A DNA stretch of 64,000 nt from Improbicoccus devescovinae (GTDB taxonomy: Bacteria; Bacillota; Clostridia; Oscillospirales; Acutalibacteraceae), in NCBI GenBank assembly GCA_036245095.1, contig BSWA01000001.1, forward strand, positions 310,001 through 374,000, read 5' to 3'. Shown piece after piece: positions 17,807 through 26,349 of the stretch. The first letter of the stretch is position 1, and every line of letters starts with the position of its first letter. The notes under the pieces are model-generated. The model had not been told where the DNA came from and ran no database searches. It saw nothing but the letters and a program-made list of their open reading frames with translations. Both the position numbers and the translations under genes were made by a program.

Positions 17807-18604
17807 ATGTTTAATATTTATCCACTTTTTAGTAGCAGTAGTGGGAATTCTATTTTTATCGAAGATAATTATAATAAAATTCTAATAGACATCGGCGTAA
17901 CCACTATACGCATGGAACGAGCTCTTGCGGCCTATGGAATACATGCAAAAAGCATAAATTCAATATTTATAACACACGAACACAGCGATCATGTTGCTGG
18001 GCTAAAAGTATTCATAAAAAAATATAATACCAAAATATATGCATCTTATGGAACTATTAGTAAACTTTTAACAAAAGAGATTTTAAATTCTGATTCTAAT
18101 TTTCAAATAATAGATAAAACTGGAGTAAATTTAAATAATATGTATATTACACCATTTGATATTTCTCATGATTGCGAACAAGGCTTTGGCTATAATATAT
18201 ATAATTCCAGTTATAACACGAAAATTTCTGTATGCTGTGACCTAGGTATGATTTCAAATCAAGTTTTAAATTCAATAATAGGCTCAAAAATAATATTCAT
18301 AGAATCAAATCATGATATTAACATGCTTAATACTGGGAAATATTCGTATTATCTCAAGCAAAGAATACTATCAAAAAAAGGGCATTTATCCAATGATTCA
18401 TGTGCAGAGATCTTACCAGAGCTCGCAAAACATGGGGCAAGACAGTTTATTTTATCGCATTTAAGTACAGAAAATAATACACCAGAATTAGCATATAATA
18501 CTGCATTGCATAAATTAGAATCAGCCGGACTGAAATCAGGATATGAATTCTCGCTTAAAATCGCACCTAAAATTAATAATATTAATTTTACAATAAGAAA
18601 CTAA
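17807..18604 (+). CDS. Metallo-beta-lactamase-fold hydrolase (YycJ/WalJ-like)
   Basis: 265-residue cytoplasmic metallo-hydrolase. The zinc motif THEHSDHVAGL (HxHxDH) is at residues about 59-69, with further ligands in SHDCE and CCDLGMIS. It opens with YPLFSSSSGNSIFIE, typical of YycJ/WalJ, proteins linked to cell-wall and DNA repair control in Firmicutes. AAGGAAG lies upstream of the ATG. It is tail to tail with the glycosyltransferase, overlapping by three bases. The WalRK genes that usually accompany it are absent. Confidence 0.82.
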   Translation: MFNIYPLFSSSSGNSIFIEDNYNKILIDIGVTTIRMERALAAYGIHAKSINSIFITHEHSDHVAGLKVFIKKYNTKIYASYGTISKLLTKEILNSDSNFQIIDKTGVNLNNMYITPFDISHDCEQGFGYNIYNSSYNTKISVCCDLGMISNQVLNSIIGSKIIFIESNHDINMLNTGKYSYYLKQRILSKKGHLSNDSCAEILPELAKHGARQFILSHLSTENNTPELAYNTALHKLESAGLKSGYEFSLKIAPKINNINFTIRN

Positions 18605-19773
18605 GATTTTATAATATTTTGTTTTTGCATAGGCAATAATTTTTTTGTTTCGGCATTAAGAATATCATCACCAAATGAATTTAAAATTTCTTTTTTATGA
18701 TTATTAAATATTTCTTCATAATGCGTAGACCATGTTAGAAGCTTATTTAATAGTGCAGCTTTCACATATTTATCCGAGAAAATATCTAATTTTCTGTAAA
18801 AATCGCACACACATTTTATCATTGGGAAAGACTCTGCGTATATTTTATTATAATCCATATTATAACATATACTATCACGCCGCATTCTATAATGATAAAA
18901 CTTATTCTGAATAACTCGTATCGATTTAGCATTGCCAACACACATTAAAGCAAACGTAGTATCGTCATTTGGTTTGATGCCTTTAATAAATTTTATGTCA
19001 TCTTTTTTAATTATATCTGATTTATATAATTTATTCCAGCAATATACCCATCCAGAAGTGCATTTATTTAAATATCCCTTTTGGTCGAAAATTCTTCCAT
19101 GATCATCTGGATCAAAACTAACATTACTTGGATAGCCATCATCGAAGCTAATATACCCGAATTCTATAATATCGTCATTATTTTTCTTAGCCAAATTATA
19201 ACAAGCTTCATAAGTTTCAGGGCTTACGAAATCATCAGAATCCACAAGAGCAATATATTCCCCAGTAGCACAAGCCAAGCCGGTATTCCTAGCCGTCTGG
19301 ACCCCTTGATTTGCTTGATTTATTATTTTTATATTTGTATTTCGCTTAGAATAAATATTTAAAATCTCAGCAGACCTATCCGGAGAACCATCATTTACAC
19401 ATATAATTTCCAAGTCTTTGGGATTCATAGTTTGATTTACCAAGCTATCCAAGCAGTCGCCCAGCCATTTTTCGACTTTATATACAGGAATAATAACCGA
19501 AACTTTAGGCCTCGTATTTTGTGTTAAATTATTATTAGCAAATATATTTGACGAGGCTGAAAATGAATTTCTAGTTCTCACACCAGGATTTAAATTAACT
19601 CCACCGACAGCACTTACTATAACTCTGAACATTAATAATAAATATAAACAATTTTTCAAAAAAATATTTAAAAAACTTAATCTTCCTACAGAGCGAATAA
19701 ATTTATTTATAATATTAGATTTTCTAAAACCGTCATCTGTTTGATAATTAACAAAATCTTGACCAAAATTCAT
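18601..19773 (-). CDS. Family 2 glycosyltransferase
   Basis: Transfers a sugar from a nucleotide donor, probably to a surface polymer. The GT-A domain begins PKVSVIIPVYKVEKWLGDCL (residues about 90-109) and shows the metal-binding loop ALVDSDDFVSPETYE and NDGSPDRSAEI. A hydrophobic segment near residues 32-58 may anchor it. The ATG follows GGGAGGGA. At 390 residues it is longer than a minimal GT2 because of the C-terminal part seen in CPS/EPS-type enzymes. The acceptor is unknown. Confidence 0.82.
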   Translation of the reverse strand: MNFGQDFVNYQTDDGFRKSNIINKFIRSVGRLSFLNIFLKNCLYLLLMFRVIVSAVGGVNLNPGVRTRNSFSASSNIFANNNLTQNTRPKVSVIIPVYKVEKWLGDCLDSLVNQTMNPKDLEIICVNDGSPDRSAEILNIYSKRNTNIKIINQANQGVQTARNTGLACATGEYIALVDSDDFVSPETYEACYNLAKKNNDDIIEFGYISFDDGYPSNVSFDPDDHGRIFDQKGYLNKCTSGWVYCWNKLYKSDIIKKDDIKFIKGIKPNDDTTFALMCVGNAKSIRVIQNKFYHYRMRRDSICYNMDYNKIYAESFPMIKCVCDFYRKLDIFSDKYVKAALLNKLLTWSTHYEEIFNNHKKEILNSFGDDILNAETKKLLPMQKQNIIKS

Positions 19774-19838
19774 AACTAAATCCCTCCCGAGTATTCTGAA
19801 TTTTAGTCAATTATTAAAAAAAAGTCAAATAAAAATAC

Positions 19839-20516
19839 TTAATATAATTTATGTTTTAAAAAATTTAATATAAACTTTTCGCGTCTAGAAATTTTCACCT
19901 GATTTGTTTTTAAAACTTTAGCTACATGAGATTGCGTTTTATACAAAAAAAATCTTAAATAAACTATAATTCTGTCATTTTTATCCAATTTTCCTATAGC
20001 GTTTTTAATGCAAATTTTTTCAGAAATTCCGTTTTCATCGAACTCGACATACGGCTCCGACGAAGTCCAATAACCCGCCCCAGAACTAGCGCCTAATTCA
20101 GAATCCAAACTAATATTTGAATATTCGATAGCCTCAATAATTTTATGAGTATCAACCTGTAAAATCTGTGAAAGCTCGCTAATAGTCAGTTGTTTATTAT
20201 TATTTTTAAAATACTCATCATTTTCTTTTTTAATTCTAAGCGCCAATTCTTTTAAACTTCTACTAGTTTTTAACTGAGAATTATTACTAAAAAGCTGTTT
20301 AATCTCACCTAAAATCGTAGGAACAGCATACGAAGAAAACTTAACTCCACGAGTCTTATCAAATTTACGCGCTGCTTTAACAAGTCCCAAACAGCCAGCT
20401 TGAAATATATCATCATACTCCAAATTACGACAAACAAAGCGTTTAGCGCACAATCTAACCAGGCCCAAATTTTCCTCAATGAACTTATTAGTTTTCTCAC
20501 AAACATCAAGTTTCAA
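19839..20516 (-). CDS. sigF: RNA polymerase sigma-F factor (forespore)
   Basis: First compartment-specific sigma factor of sporulation. Region 2 is clear in ENLGLVRLCAKRFVCRNLEY, DDIFQAGCLGLVKAARKFD and KFSSYAVPTILGEIKQ. Region 3 starts at SRSLKELALRIK, and region 4 has a helix-turn-helix in SHVAKVLKTNQVKISRREK, a little diverged from the usual SQVQVSRIEK. Its start overlaps the spoIIAB stop, the usual spoIIA order. It should direct early forespore genes once SpoIIAB is neutralised. Confidence 0.92.
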   Translation of the reverse strand: MKLDVCEKTNKFIEENLGLVRLCAKRFVCRNLEYDDIFQAGCLGLVKAARKFDKTRGVKFSSYAVPTILGEIKQLFSNNSQLKTSRSLKELALRIKKENDEYFKNNNKQLTISELSQILQVDTHKIIEAIEYSNISLDSELGASSGAGYWTSSEPYVEFDENGISEKICIKNAIGKLDKNDRIIVYLRFFLYKTQSHVAKVLKTNQVKISRREKFILNFLKHKLY

Positions 20517-20965
20517 GATAACCTCGGGACAGATCTACGGATTATCGATTTTTCCAGCGTAATAAGCGTACCTTTATCCGGTTTCGAAGTAACCTTGACT
20601 TTGTCCATAAAGCTCTGCATAACAGCGAACCCCAAGCCTGCCCGTTCAGCTCCGCCGGTGGTAAATAGCGGCTCCATAGCCTGTTTTACGTTGTCAATAC
20701 CGACACCACGGTCCCGAATTTTTATTACAATTTTTCCATTAGAAAATATCTGAGCAACTATGTATATAACACCCAAACCCTCCTGATATCCATGCGCTAT
20801 ACAATTAGTAACAGCCTCAGAAACCGCAGTTTTTATGTCTGTTAATTCGTCGATTGTAGGATCAAGCTGCACAACAAATGCAGAAATCACTGCCCTTGCG
20901 AATGCCTCGTTACAAGATTTGCTCAAAAAATTGACATTTACTTCATTTAAAATTTCTTCTTCCAT
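20513..20965 (-). CDS. spoIIAB: Anti-sigma F factor and kinase SpoIIAB
   Basis: Binds SigF and keeps it inactive; also phosphorylates SpoIIAA. It is a GHKL-type ATPase: N box EAVTNCIAHGY, G1 box DRGVGI, lid region and G2 in GLGFAVMQSFMD. ATG at 20965 is preferred (MEEEILNEVNV) over the TTG/GTG starts upstream; no strong ribosome site is seen, only GGTG 6 bases upstream. 150 residues, standard size. Middle gene of the spoIIA operon. Confidence 0.93.
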   Translation of the reverse strand: MEEEILNEVNVNFLSKSCNEAFARAVISAFVVQLDPTIDELTDIKTAVSEAVTNCIAHGYQEGLGVIYIVAQIFSNGKIVIKIRDRGVGIDNVKQAMEPLFTTGGAERAGLGFAVMQSFMDKVKVTSKPDKGTLITLEKSIIRRSVPRLS

Positions 20966-21011
20966 ATTATGCACCAATACTTTTTTTAAAAATTTTTTAA
21001 AAATTTAAAAT

Positions 21012-21335
21012 TTAAAATTTATATCCTAATCTTTGCAACCCAGAAAGCTTAAAAAGCCGCATAAGCCTCGCCGGAATATTTTCTATTTTCACCTGACCTC
21101 CTATTGAAGACATCTTCTCGAAACGGCCCATCACAAGCCCAATTCCAGAGCTATCCATGAATTTTACATTTGAAAAATCAATTGTCAACACCTCCGGAGA
21201 ATATTCATCAATTTTTTTATCAATTGCCGTCCGGATTTCTAAAGCACTGCAATGGTCAATTTCACCATAAAGAACAGCAACCAACGAGTCTTTTTCGTGA
21301 TTAATTACAACTTTACCGTTTTTCTTTTTAAACAT
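21012..21335 (-). CDS. spoIIAA: Anti-sigma F factor antagonist SpoIIAA
   Basis: STAS-domain protein that, when unphosphorylated, frees SigF from SpoIIAB. The phosphorylated serine lies in KFMDSSGIGLVMGRFEKM. ATG at 21335 follows GAGGGG by 9 bases and gives 107 residues. It is the first gene of spoIIAA-spoIIAB-sigF and is divergent from the S1 gene of the array, whose promoter begins about 160 bases away. In Bacilli this operon is read by sigma-H; no sigma-H site could be picked confidently here. Confidence 0.92.
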   Translation of the reverse strand: MFKKKNGKVVINHEKDSLVAVLYGEIDHCSALEIRTAIDKKIDEYSPEVLTIDFSNVKFMDSSGIGLVMGRFEKMSSIGGQVKIENIPARLMRLFKLSGLQRLGYKF

Positions 21336-21496
21336 CTTTGGCAACCCCTCAAATAAATAATTAAATCATACGAAATATAAAAAAAAAAAATTAGCATTAA
21401 TGTCGAAATTTGTCTAATTTATTATTAAAAATAAGTTAAATTTTAACGAGAATATTATTAAATTTTAATTAAAAAAAATAAATTTCACGAAAAGCA

Positions 21497-21524
21497 TTGA
21501 CAACAAAATAACTGCCGATATTAT
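21497..21524 (+). promoter_or_regulatory. Promoter of S1
   Basis: TTGACA 21497-21502, TATTAT 21519-21524, spacing 16. The sequence from TTGACAACAAAATAACTGCC to GATATTATATAAAT recurs before S2. Confidence 0.8.
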
Positions 21525-21570
21525 ATAAATTAGTTTTAAAATTTTAAATATAATTTAGAGGACGGTAATT

Positions 21571-22131
21571 ATGCGCAATAAAAAAATTCTAGTAATTATG
21601 ATGCTATTCGTCATGATTTTATTCCAAGCACCCACCGTTATATTTGCCTCAGCGCCCACACCACGCGCAAAAGGTATAGTAGTTATTCGCATTCCCCGAA
21701 ATAGATTCAACGAAGGCGTGGTATCGGTTTCCCCGCCCGAAGAATATTCTTTGCGCGCCGTGGCATATCAGAACACAAAACCCGGAGATTCCGTGTTTCC
21801 GATCATCTATAGCGAGGAAAACGCCAGTGGAACGCGATCTCCCAGGGTGATTGGCATCGTATTGGGAACGCTGCCTCTGAGCCCAGACACAATCATTCAA
21901 GCTGTAAAACAGGGTACCGGTTGGCCAGTAACGCCACCCGAAGAGCATATTCATTTCAAACTCGTGCACAAAGCGCCCGATGGCCAAGTAATCGAGATAT
22001 CTTCCGAGGACTCTATAACTGACGCATCCGAAAAACCCTATGTTTTCATCTGTAAAGGCGACTCTGATGTCGAGTATCCGCCGATTGGATTTATAAATCT
22101 AGTGTGGGCTGTAATTGGTCGAAATATTTGA
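21571..22131 (+). CDS. S1, secreted array protein, singleton type
   Basis: First member of the array, 186 residues. The signal peptide departs most from the family (MRNKKILVIMMLFVMILFQA, then VIFASA), lacking the IYQK segment. The mature part retains the scaffold: VFPIIYSEE strand, VIGIVLGTL strand, a helix TIIQAVKQG, HIHFKLVHKAPDG and the final KPYVFICKGDSDVEYPP. It has a single cysteine and no WW ending. It ends with a hydrophobic tail (IGFINLVWAVIG). Ribosome site GAGGACGG. Function unknown; being at the edge it may be the oldest or the most free to drift. Confidence 0.85.
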   Translation: MRNKKILVIMMLFVMILFQAPTVIFASAPTPRAKGIVVIRIPRNRFNEGVVSVSPPEEYSLRAVAYQNTKPGDSVFPIIYSEENASGTRSPRVIGIVLGTLPLSPDTIIQAVKQGTGWPVTPPEEHIHFKLVHKAPDGQVIEISSEDSITDASEKPYVFICKGDSDVEYPPIGFINLVWAVIGRNI

Positions 22132-22183
22132 TTTGTTTTGTTAAATTATTTTTTTAAAAAAATAAAAAATCTTACAAAAACTC

Positions 22184-22211
22184 TTGACAACAAAATAACT
22201 GCCGATATTAT
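22184..22211 (+). promoter_or_regulatory. Promoter of S2
   Basis: TTGACA 22184-22189, TATTAT 22206-22211, spacing 16. Confidence 0.8.
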
Positions 22212-22267
22212 ATAAATATAATATATTTGATTTTAGAATTTTAAATATAATTTAAAGGACGGTAATT

Positions 22268-23059
22268 ATGCGCAATAAAAAAATGTATCAAAAAGTTCTG
22301 TCAATTTTGTTTTTAGTTGGAATTTCCATCTCTCAATTATCCATCGGAATATTAGCATCTGCGACCCCGATAACTCAGCCGGGATCCACCGTGGACCCGC
22401 ATGTGCAAGATGAAGGGCGATGTACGTATGGGATTTATGCAGCTCAACCAGCACGCACTAACCTGATACGTATCGGGGCAGGCCCGGTCTTACCTGCTAC
22501 GGGATGGGTCCCCCAACACGACCTCACAACCCCAGACCAAGTATACCCCGGAGAAGATTCGTTTGGGTTTTTTCGTGAACAACACCCTGATTTCTTTTCG
22601 CCGTCTCAGTATGTTGCTAGAGTGTATATGAAACTAAGATTCGACCGGAATGACAATGCCATCTGTCCATGTTGGCCCGTTTGGGGGCCCCTTATCGGCG
22701 CACCCGAAATCAAGAGGCTAATTATAGCATCAGACGAAGTAGCTCTCCCCATTATTTGTTGGCATAAAAATCCTTACGGTACCCCCATGTTTCATCTTGG
22801 GAATGCATATTGCGCTATTGATGAGACCGTCGGCAATCTAATTGACGCAGTAAAGAGGGCTTTTTATCTAACGGGCGGAAATGGGCAATATGCCTGCGGC
22901 GTTGCTTATTTCACTTGTGACCCTGACGCTGACTACTCTCGACAGGAGGTGATGCACGCGGTTATAAATCGGGACGCCCAATTGCCCCCGAACAACACGC
23001 GCCCTTGTGTGTTTGTTGGCGAAAGCGAAGACGCGATCAGCATACCGTCGCTTGGATAA
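22268..23059 (+). CDS. S2, secreted array protein, long Cys-rich type
   Basis: 263 residues, with about eight cysteines after the signal peptide (MRNKKMYQKVLSILFLVGIS), among them CPCW, CWHK, YCAI, ACGVAY, TCD and PCVFVG. In an exported protein these suggest disulfides. It has an extra N-terminal part of about 100 residues before the common scaffold (LPIICWHK, MFHLGNAYCAI, a helix around VGNLIDAVKRAF, ACGVAYFTCD, TRPCVFVG, SIPSLG). Its closest relative is S10 (interrupted); S12 shares the end. It is the intact reference for the long type. Confidence 0.87.
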   Translation: MRNKKMYQKVLSILFLVGISISQLSIGILASATPITQPGSTVDPHVQDEGRCTYGIYAAQPARTNLIRIGAGPVLPATGWVPQHDLTTPDQVYPGEDSFGFFREQHPDFFSPSQYVARVYMKLRFDRNDNAICPCWPVWGPLIGAPEIKRLIIASDEVALPIICWHKNPYGTPMFHLGNAYCAIDETVGNLIDAVKRAFYLTGGNGQYACGVAYFTCDPDADYSRQEVMHAVINRDAQLPPNNTRPCVFVGESEDAISIPSLG

Positions 23060-23149
23060 ATCAAAATCGCATGGTTTGCGGAGACAAAAAGCCATTTAAT
23101 TTTAGGTTTATTAAATTATTAAAAAATAAATTAAATTTCACAAGATCCC

Positions 23150-23177
23150 TTGACATCAGAATAATTCACGCTATTAT
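23150..23177 (+). promoter_or_regulatory. Promoter of S3
   Basis: TTGACA 23150-23155, TATTAT 23172-23177, spacing 16. Confidence 0.78.
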
Positions 23178-23236
23178 ACAGAACATAGGATATTTTATTA
23201 TTTTAGAATTTTAATATAATTGGAGATTGTAGAATT

Positions 23237-23923
23237 ATGGTTACAAAAAAACTATGGCAAAAAATTTTAGCAAATATGTTCCTAGTTGGCATGTTCATTG
23301 TGAACGGCCCCAGCACAGTTAACGCCTCACAAGCAGATCCCCCCCCCAGCGCCGCTCCGCAAGCTATAACTATCACCACAGATCCCTACCTGCTTGAACA
23401 GATGGGGCTCAAATTCCGCGGTGCCTATTATGGCCCCGCCTGTCTGTATGACTTGATGTTTTTCGGGCTTGGGGCGGAGTCGTTGGTTGAATTTGCCGAG
23501 GCACTATATGTAAGGTATGGAGAAACCTCTAATAGAATCCCTATAATTCACCGTATGTGTGATTATGACGGCTGCCAATCTCACCAGCATATAGGTTGGT
23601 GTGAAACCGTCCCGGGGGCGCCGGTGGGAGAGGCAGTGGAGGCATGTGAGAAAGGCTTCGTCAGCCGCGAAGGTGTGAGCCTTTGGAAAGGGGGTACCCC
23701 CGTGGCTGCTTGCGTATGCTGGCCGCTGGAGATCGACCGCTCCGTGGTTGTTCCGTTAGGCAGTGCTATCCCGAGCACCGAATCGTGGCCCTGTATTATA
23801 GTCGCCAGCTGCGTGGAAGATCTCGGGGATTATAATCTTGGGAAGGTCGACCTACGAACGTTTTGGGATGGGACGTCCACTCCCGGGTTTGCGTGGGAGC
23901 CTGCCGGCATGATAAAGTGGTAA
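23237..23923 (+). CDS. S3, secreted array protein, Cys-rich singleton
   Basis: 228 residues. The signal peptide is diverged (MVTKKLWQKILANMFLVGMF, ending VNASQA). The scaffold is visible as NRIPIIHRMCDYDGC, SHQHIGWCETVPGAP, a helix VGEAVEACEKGF, AACVCWPLE and SWPCIIVASC. About eight cysteines. A tail of about 40 residues runs past the usual end (VDLRTFWDG to MIKW). Ribosome site GGAG with an ATTATG start. The 3' spacer to S4 is only about 90 bases, the shortest but one in the array. Confidence 0.85.
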   Translation: MVTKKLWQKILANMFLVGMFIVNGPSTVNASQADPPPSAAPQAITITTDPYLLEQMGLKFRGAYYGPACLYDLMFFGLGAESLVEFAEALYVRYGETSNRIPIIHRMCDYDGCQSHQHIGWCETVPGAPVGEAVEACEKGFVSREGVSLWKGGTPVAACVCWPLEIDRSVVVPLGSAIPSTESWPCIIVASCVEDLGDYNLGKVDLRTFWDGTSTPGFAWEPAGMIKW

Positions 23924-23958
23924 ACCTAATCCTTCCGGTTGGGTTAGACCGATATTAT
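23924..23958 (+). promoter_or_regulatory. Truncated promoter region of S4 (no -35)
   Basis: TATTAT at 23953-23958 and the leader are intact, but the -35 place holds CCTTCC, part of the imperfect hairpin AACCTAA-TCCTTCCGG-TTGGGTT. A deletion seems to have removed the usual spacer and -35, so S4 may rely on S3 transcription. Confidence 0.55.
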
Positions 23959-24015
23959 ATAAATATAAATATATTTGATTTTGGAATTTTAAATATAATT
24001 TAAAGGACGGTAATT

Positions 24016-24555
24016 ATGCACAATAAAAAAATATATCAAAAAATTTTAGCAATTATATTTATATTTTGTATTTGTATTTGCCAAGGAGCCATCCGAATAA
24101 CAGCATCTATGCCGGCAGCTGATTCTTCTGGAGTAGTTGTATATTTGTGTAAAAAAGACCTTGAGGAGACAGGCCTACAACTAACAGAAAAAATCAAGCT
24201 AGGTGATCTTAAATCTAAAGGGTTGACTTCTTGTAGGCTGCTTCAATCCATACCCGGCGTGCCAATAATTTGGTGTTATAGGCACCAGCGGCTAGGAGTT
24301 AAAGCGTACATGTTCATAGGCTGGCTTTCGGGCGCGAAGGACATGGCCGCCTTCCGTGTTACAAATATTATAAGAAATTGTTTTGCACCGGCGGCCCCGA
24401 TTGCCCACGGCTTTTGGGTATACATCGCGGTATTTGATCCTGAGAGAGAAGTGATGAAGCTAAAAGTAGTGGAAAATTTCTGTATTCCTGAACATGCGTG
24501 CGTGCTCATCGCCGCCGAGCCCCACGATATCAGCATGCCGGATAAATGGTGGTAA
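24016..24555 (+). CDS. S4, secreted array protein, WW type
   Basis: 179 residues, a compact and complete model of the common domain. After the signal peptide (MHNKKIYQKILAIIFIFCIC ... RITASM) come SGVVVYLCKKDLEETGLQL, VPIIWCYRHQR, YMFIGWLSGAKD, helix FRVTNIIRNCF, FWVYIAVFDPE, ACVLIAAEP and the terminal MPDKWW. An alternating strand-helix-strand pattern is seen. Closest to S14. The start is ATG with GGACGG upstream. Function unknown. Confidence 0.87.
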   Translation: MHNKKIYQKILAIIFIFCICICQGAIRITASMPAADSSGVVVYLCKKDLEETGLQLTEKIKLGDLKSKGLTSCRLLQSIPGVPIIWCYRHQRLGVKAYMFIGWLSGAKDMAAFRVTNIIRNCFAPAAPIAHGFWVYIAVFDPEREVMKLKVVENFCIPEHACVLIAAEPHDISMPDKWW

Positions 24556-24635
24556 TAAGTGGCGTATTTATTATTACGATAAAGCTATTTGCTTTAGGTT
24601 TATTAAATTAATTAAATAAAAAAACACAAAAACCC

Positions 24636-24663
24636 TTGACAACAAAATAATTGCCGATATTTA
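24636..24663 (+). promoter_or_regulatory. Promoter of S5
   Basis: TTGACA 24636-24641; the -10 region reads GATATTTATATAAAT, one T longer than in S2, so the exact -10 is ambiguous. Confidence 0.65.
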
Positions 24664-24720
24664 TATAAATATAATATATTTGATTTTGGAATTTTAGATA
24701 TAATTTAGAGGATGGTAATT

Positions 24721-25344
24721 ATGCTCAATAAAAAAAGTATCACAAGAATTCTAGCAATTATGTTTCTTGTTTGTGTTTTTATCTTTAAAAAAAGTATCAC
24801 AAGAATTCTAGCAATTATGTTTCTTGTTTGTGTTTTTATCTTTAGCTACCAAGGAACCATTCATATAAAAGCATCTGCGCCGAGATCTAACCCCATTGGG
24901 ATCGATGTTCACGTTTCTCCCCTAATTATTGCGAGATGCGGAATAAGACTAAACGTACCAGCAAATGTCGTTAGAGAGGAGCCTCCTCCTGCTGGCTGGC
25001 CGTTTTTAGATCCAACGCATAACTTATCGGAAGTTCCAATAATTTGGTGTCATCCAATCCAAACCACCTCAGTGGTTTCCCACAGTTTCTTGGGTTATTG
25101 TTTGAATACAAATGGCCGGACCATCAGAGACGTTGCACAACGTATAGAAGAGACTTTGGAGCCTATTGAGGTGTTATACGGTCCGCTTTGTGTATGCATT
25201 GCGGCCAGGGAACCTAACGGGAGCATATTGTTGCCTATTCTGGATCGTTCTGCTGGTATGCCTAATGCATCTGACCATCCGTGTGTCCTCGTCGCCGCCG
25301 AGCACGGTGATACTTATATGCCGCCTGTATGGTGGTGGGTCTAA
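24721..25344 (+). CDS. S5, secreted array protein, WW type, with doubled signal core
   Basis: 207 residues from ATG 24721, chosen by homology over an in-frame ATG at 24712 that sits in the ribosome site. The hydrophobic core KKSITRILAIMFLVCVFIF occurs twice in a row, from an exact 57-base duplication, so the N-terminus is twice as long as usual and may act as a two-helix anchor or still be cleaved after KASA. The mature part is close to S6: EVPIIWCHP, VVSHSFLGYC, VAQRIEETLEPI, HPCVLVAAEHGD and PPVWWWV. Confidence 0.86.
   Translation: MLNKKSITRILAIMFLVCVFIFKKSITRILAIMFLVCVFIFSYQGTIHIKASAPRSNPIGIDVHVSPLIIARCGIRLNVPANVVREEPPPAGWPFLDPTHNLSEVPIIWCHPIQTTSVVSHSFLGYCLNTNGRTIRDVAQRIEETLEPIEVLYGPLCVCIAAREPNGSILLPILDRSAGMPNASDHPCVLVAAEHGDTYMPPVWWWV
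24730..24843 (+). repeat. 57-base tandem duplication inside the S5 signal peptide
   Basis: 24730-24786 and 24787-24843 are identical as far as I can read (AAAAAAAGTATCACAAGAAT to GTTTTTATCTTT). Perfect identity means it is recent. Confidence 0.92.
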
Positions 25345-25419
25345 TGGCGGTTTCGTTTGTACGATAAAGCCATTTGCTTTAGGTTTATTAAATTATTAAA
25401 TAAAAAAACACAAAAACCC

Positions 25420-25448
25420 TTGACGACAAAATAATTGCCGATATTTAT
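25420..25448 (+). promoter_or_regulatory. Promoter of S6
   Basis: TTGACG at 25420-25425 (last base off consensus) and the same GATATTTATATAAAT -10 region as S5. Confidence 0.6.
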
Positions 25449-25504
25449 ATAAATATAATATATTTGATTTTGGAATTTTAAATATAATTTAGAGGACGGT
25501 AATT

Positions 25505-26062
25505 ATGCGCAATACAAAAATATATCAAAAAATTTTAGTAATTTTGTTTCTAGTTTGTATTTTTATTTGCCAAGGAGCTATCCAAATAGCAGCATCTGCG
25601 CCGTCATCTAACCCCAGTGGGATCGATGTTCGCGTTTCTCGCGAAATGCTTGTGAGGTGCGGTTTAAGACTAAAACAAACAGCAAATGCCGTTATAGAGG
25701 AGCCTCCTCCGAATGGATATCCTTTTTTTGATCCGTTTCATCCGGTACGGGAAGTGCCCATGATTTTTTGTCACCCAGGCGCATACAGGTTAGTGGTTTC
25801 CCACAGTTTCTTCGGATAGTGTTTGCAGACGACTGGCACGAATATCAGAGACGTGAAACACCGTATAGAAGAGACTTTGGAGTCGCCGTTTTCGATGAAC
25901 GACTCATTAGTTGTATACATCGCGTCACTTAACACTGAAGGCATCATGGCGTTACACCCTCTGGAGTCTTCTGTTATGCCTGACTTATCTAGCCATCCAT
26001 GTATCCTCGTCGCCGCCGATTACATCGATCTACGGATGCCGCCAATATGGTGGTGGAACTAA
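25505..26062 (+). pseudogene. S6, WW-type array gene with an in-frame TAG
   Basis: One 186-codon frame from ATG 25505 to TAA 26062, broken only by TAG at 25817-25819. The first part reads MRNTKIYQKILVILFLVCIF ... MIFCHPG ... VVSHSFFG; after the stop it continues CLQTTGTNIRDVKHRIEETL and ends HPCILVAADYIDLRMPPIWW. S5 has tyrosine (TAT) where S6 has the stop, so a single base change killed it. Promoter and ribosome site are intact. A truncated 104-residue product could be made; readthrough is possible but unsupported. Confidence 0.85.
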
Positions 26063-26137
26063 TGCCGTGTTTGTTGGCACGCTAAATATTTATTTTAGTT
26101 TTATTTAAATTATAAAAAATAAATTTCGCAAAAACTC

Positions 26138-26166
26138 TTGACAGATATAATAATTACTGATATTAT
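26138..26166 (+). promoter_or_regulatory. Promoter of S7
   Basis: TTGACA 26138-26143, TATTAT 26161-26166, spacing 17. Confidence 0.8.
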
Positions 26167-26217
26167 ATAAATATATTTGATTTTAAAATTTTAACATAAT
26201 TATGAGGTTTTAGAATT

Positions 26218-26349
26218 ATGCGCAATACAAAAATATATCAAAAAATTTTAGCAATTATATTATTAGTTGGAATTTTCTTGTTGCTGCGCAATAAAAAAAT
26301 ATATCAAAAAATTTTAGCAATTATATTATTAGTTGGAATTTTCTTGTTG
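26218..26349 (+). repeat. 66-base tandem duplication inside the S7 signal peptide
   Basis: 26218-26283 and 26284-26349 match except ATG/CTG at the first codon and ACA/AAA at the fourth. The second copy's start codon has become CTG. The second copy keeps the AAA of most other members. Confidence 0.92.

Noticed and set aside
25817..25819. Reassignment of TAG as a sense codon to explain S6 and S29
   Set aside because: S10 is stopped by TAA instead, and TAG is a normal end in this window (for example MurA neighbours and other host genes stop cleanly), so plain mutation is simpler.
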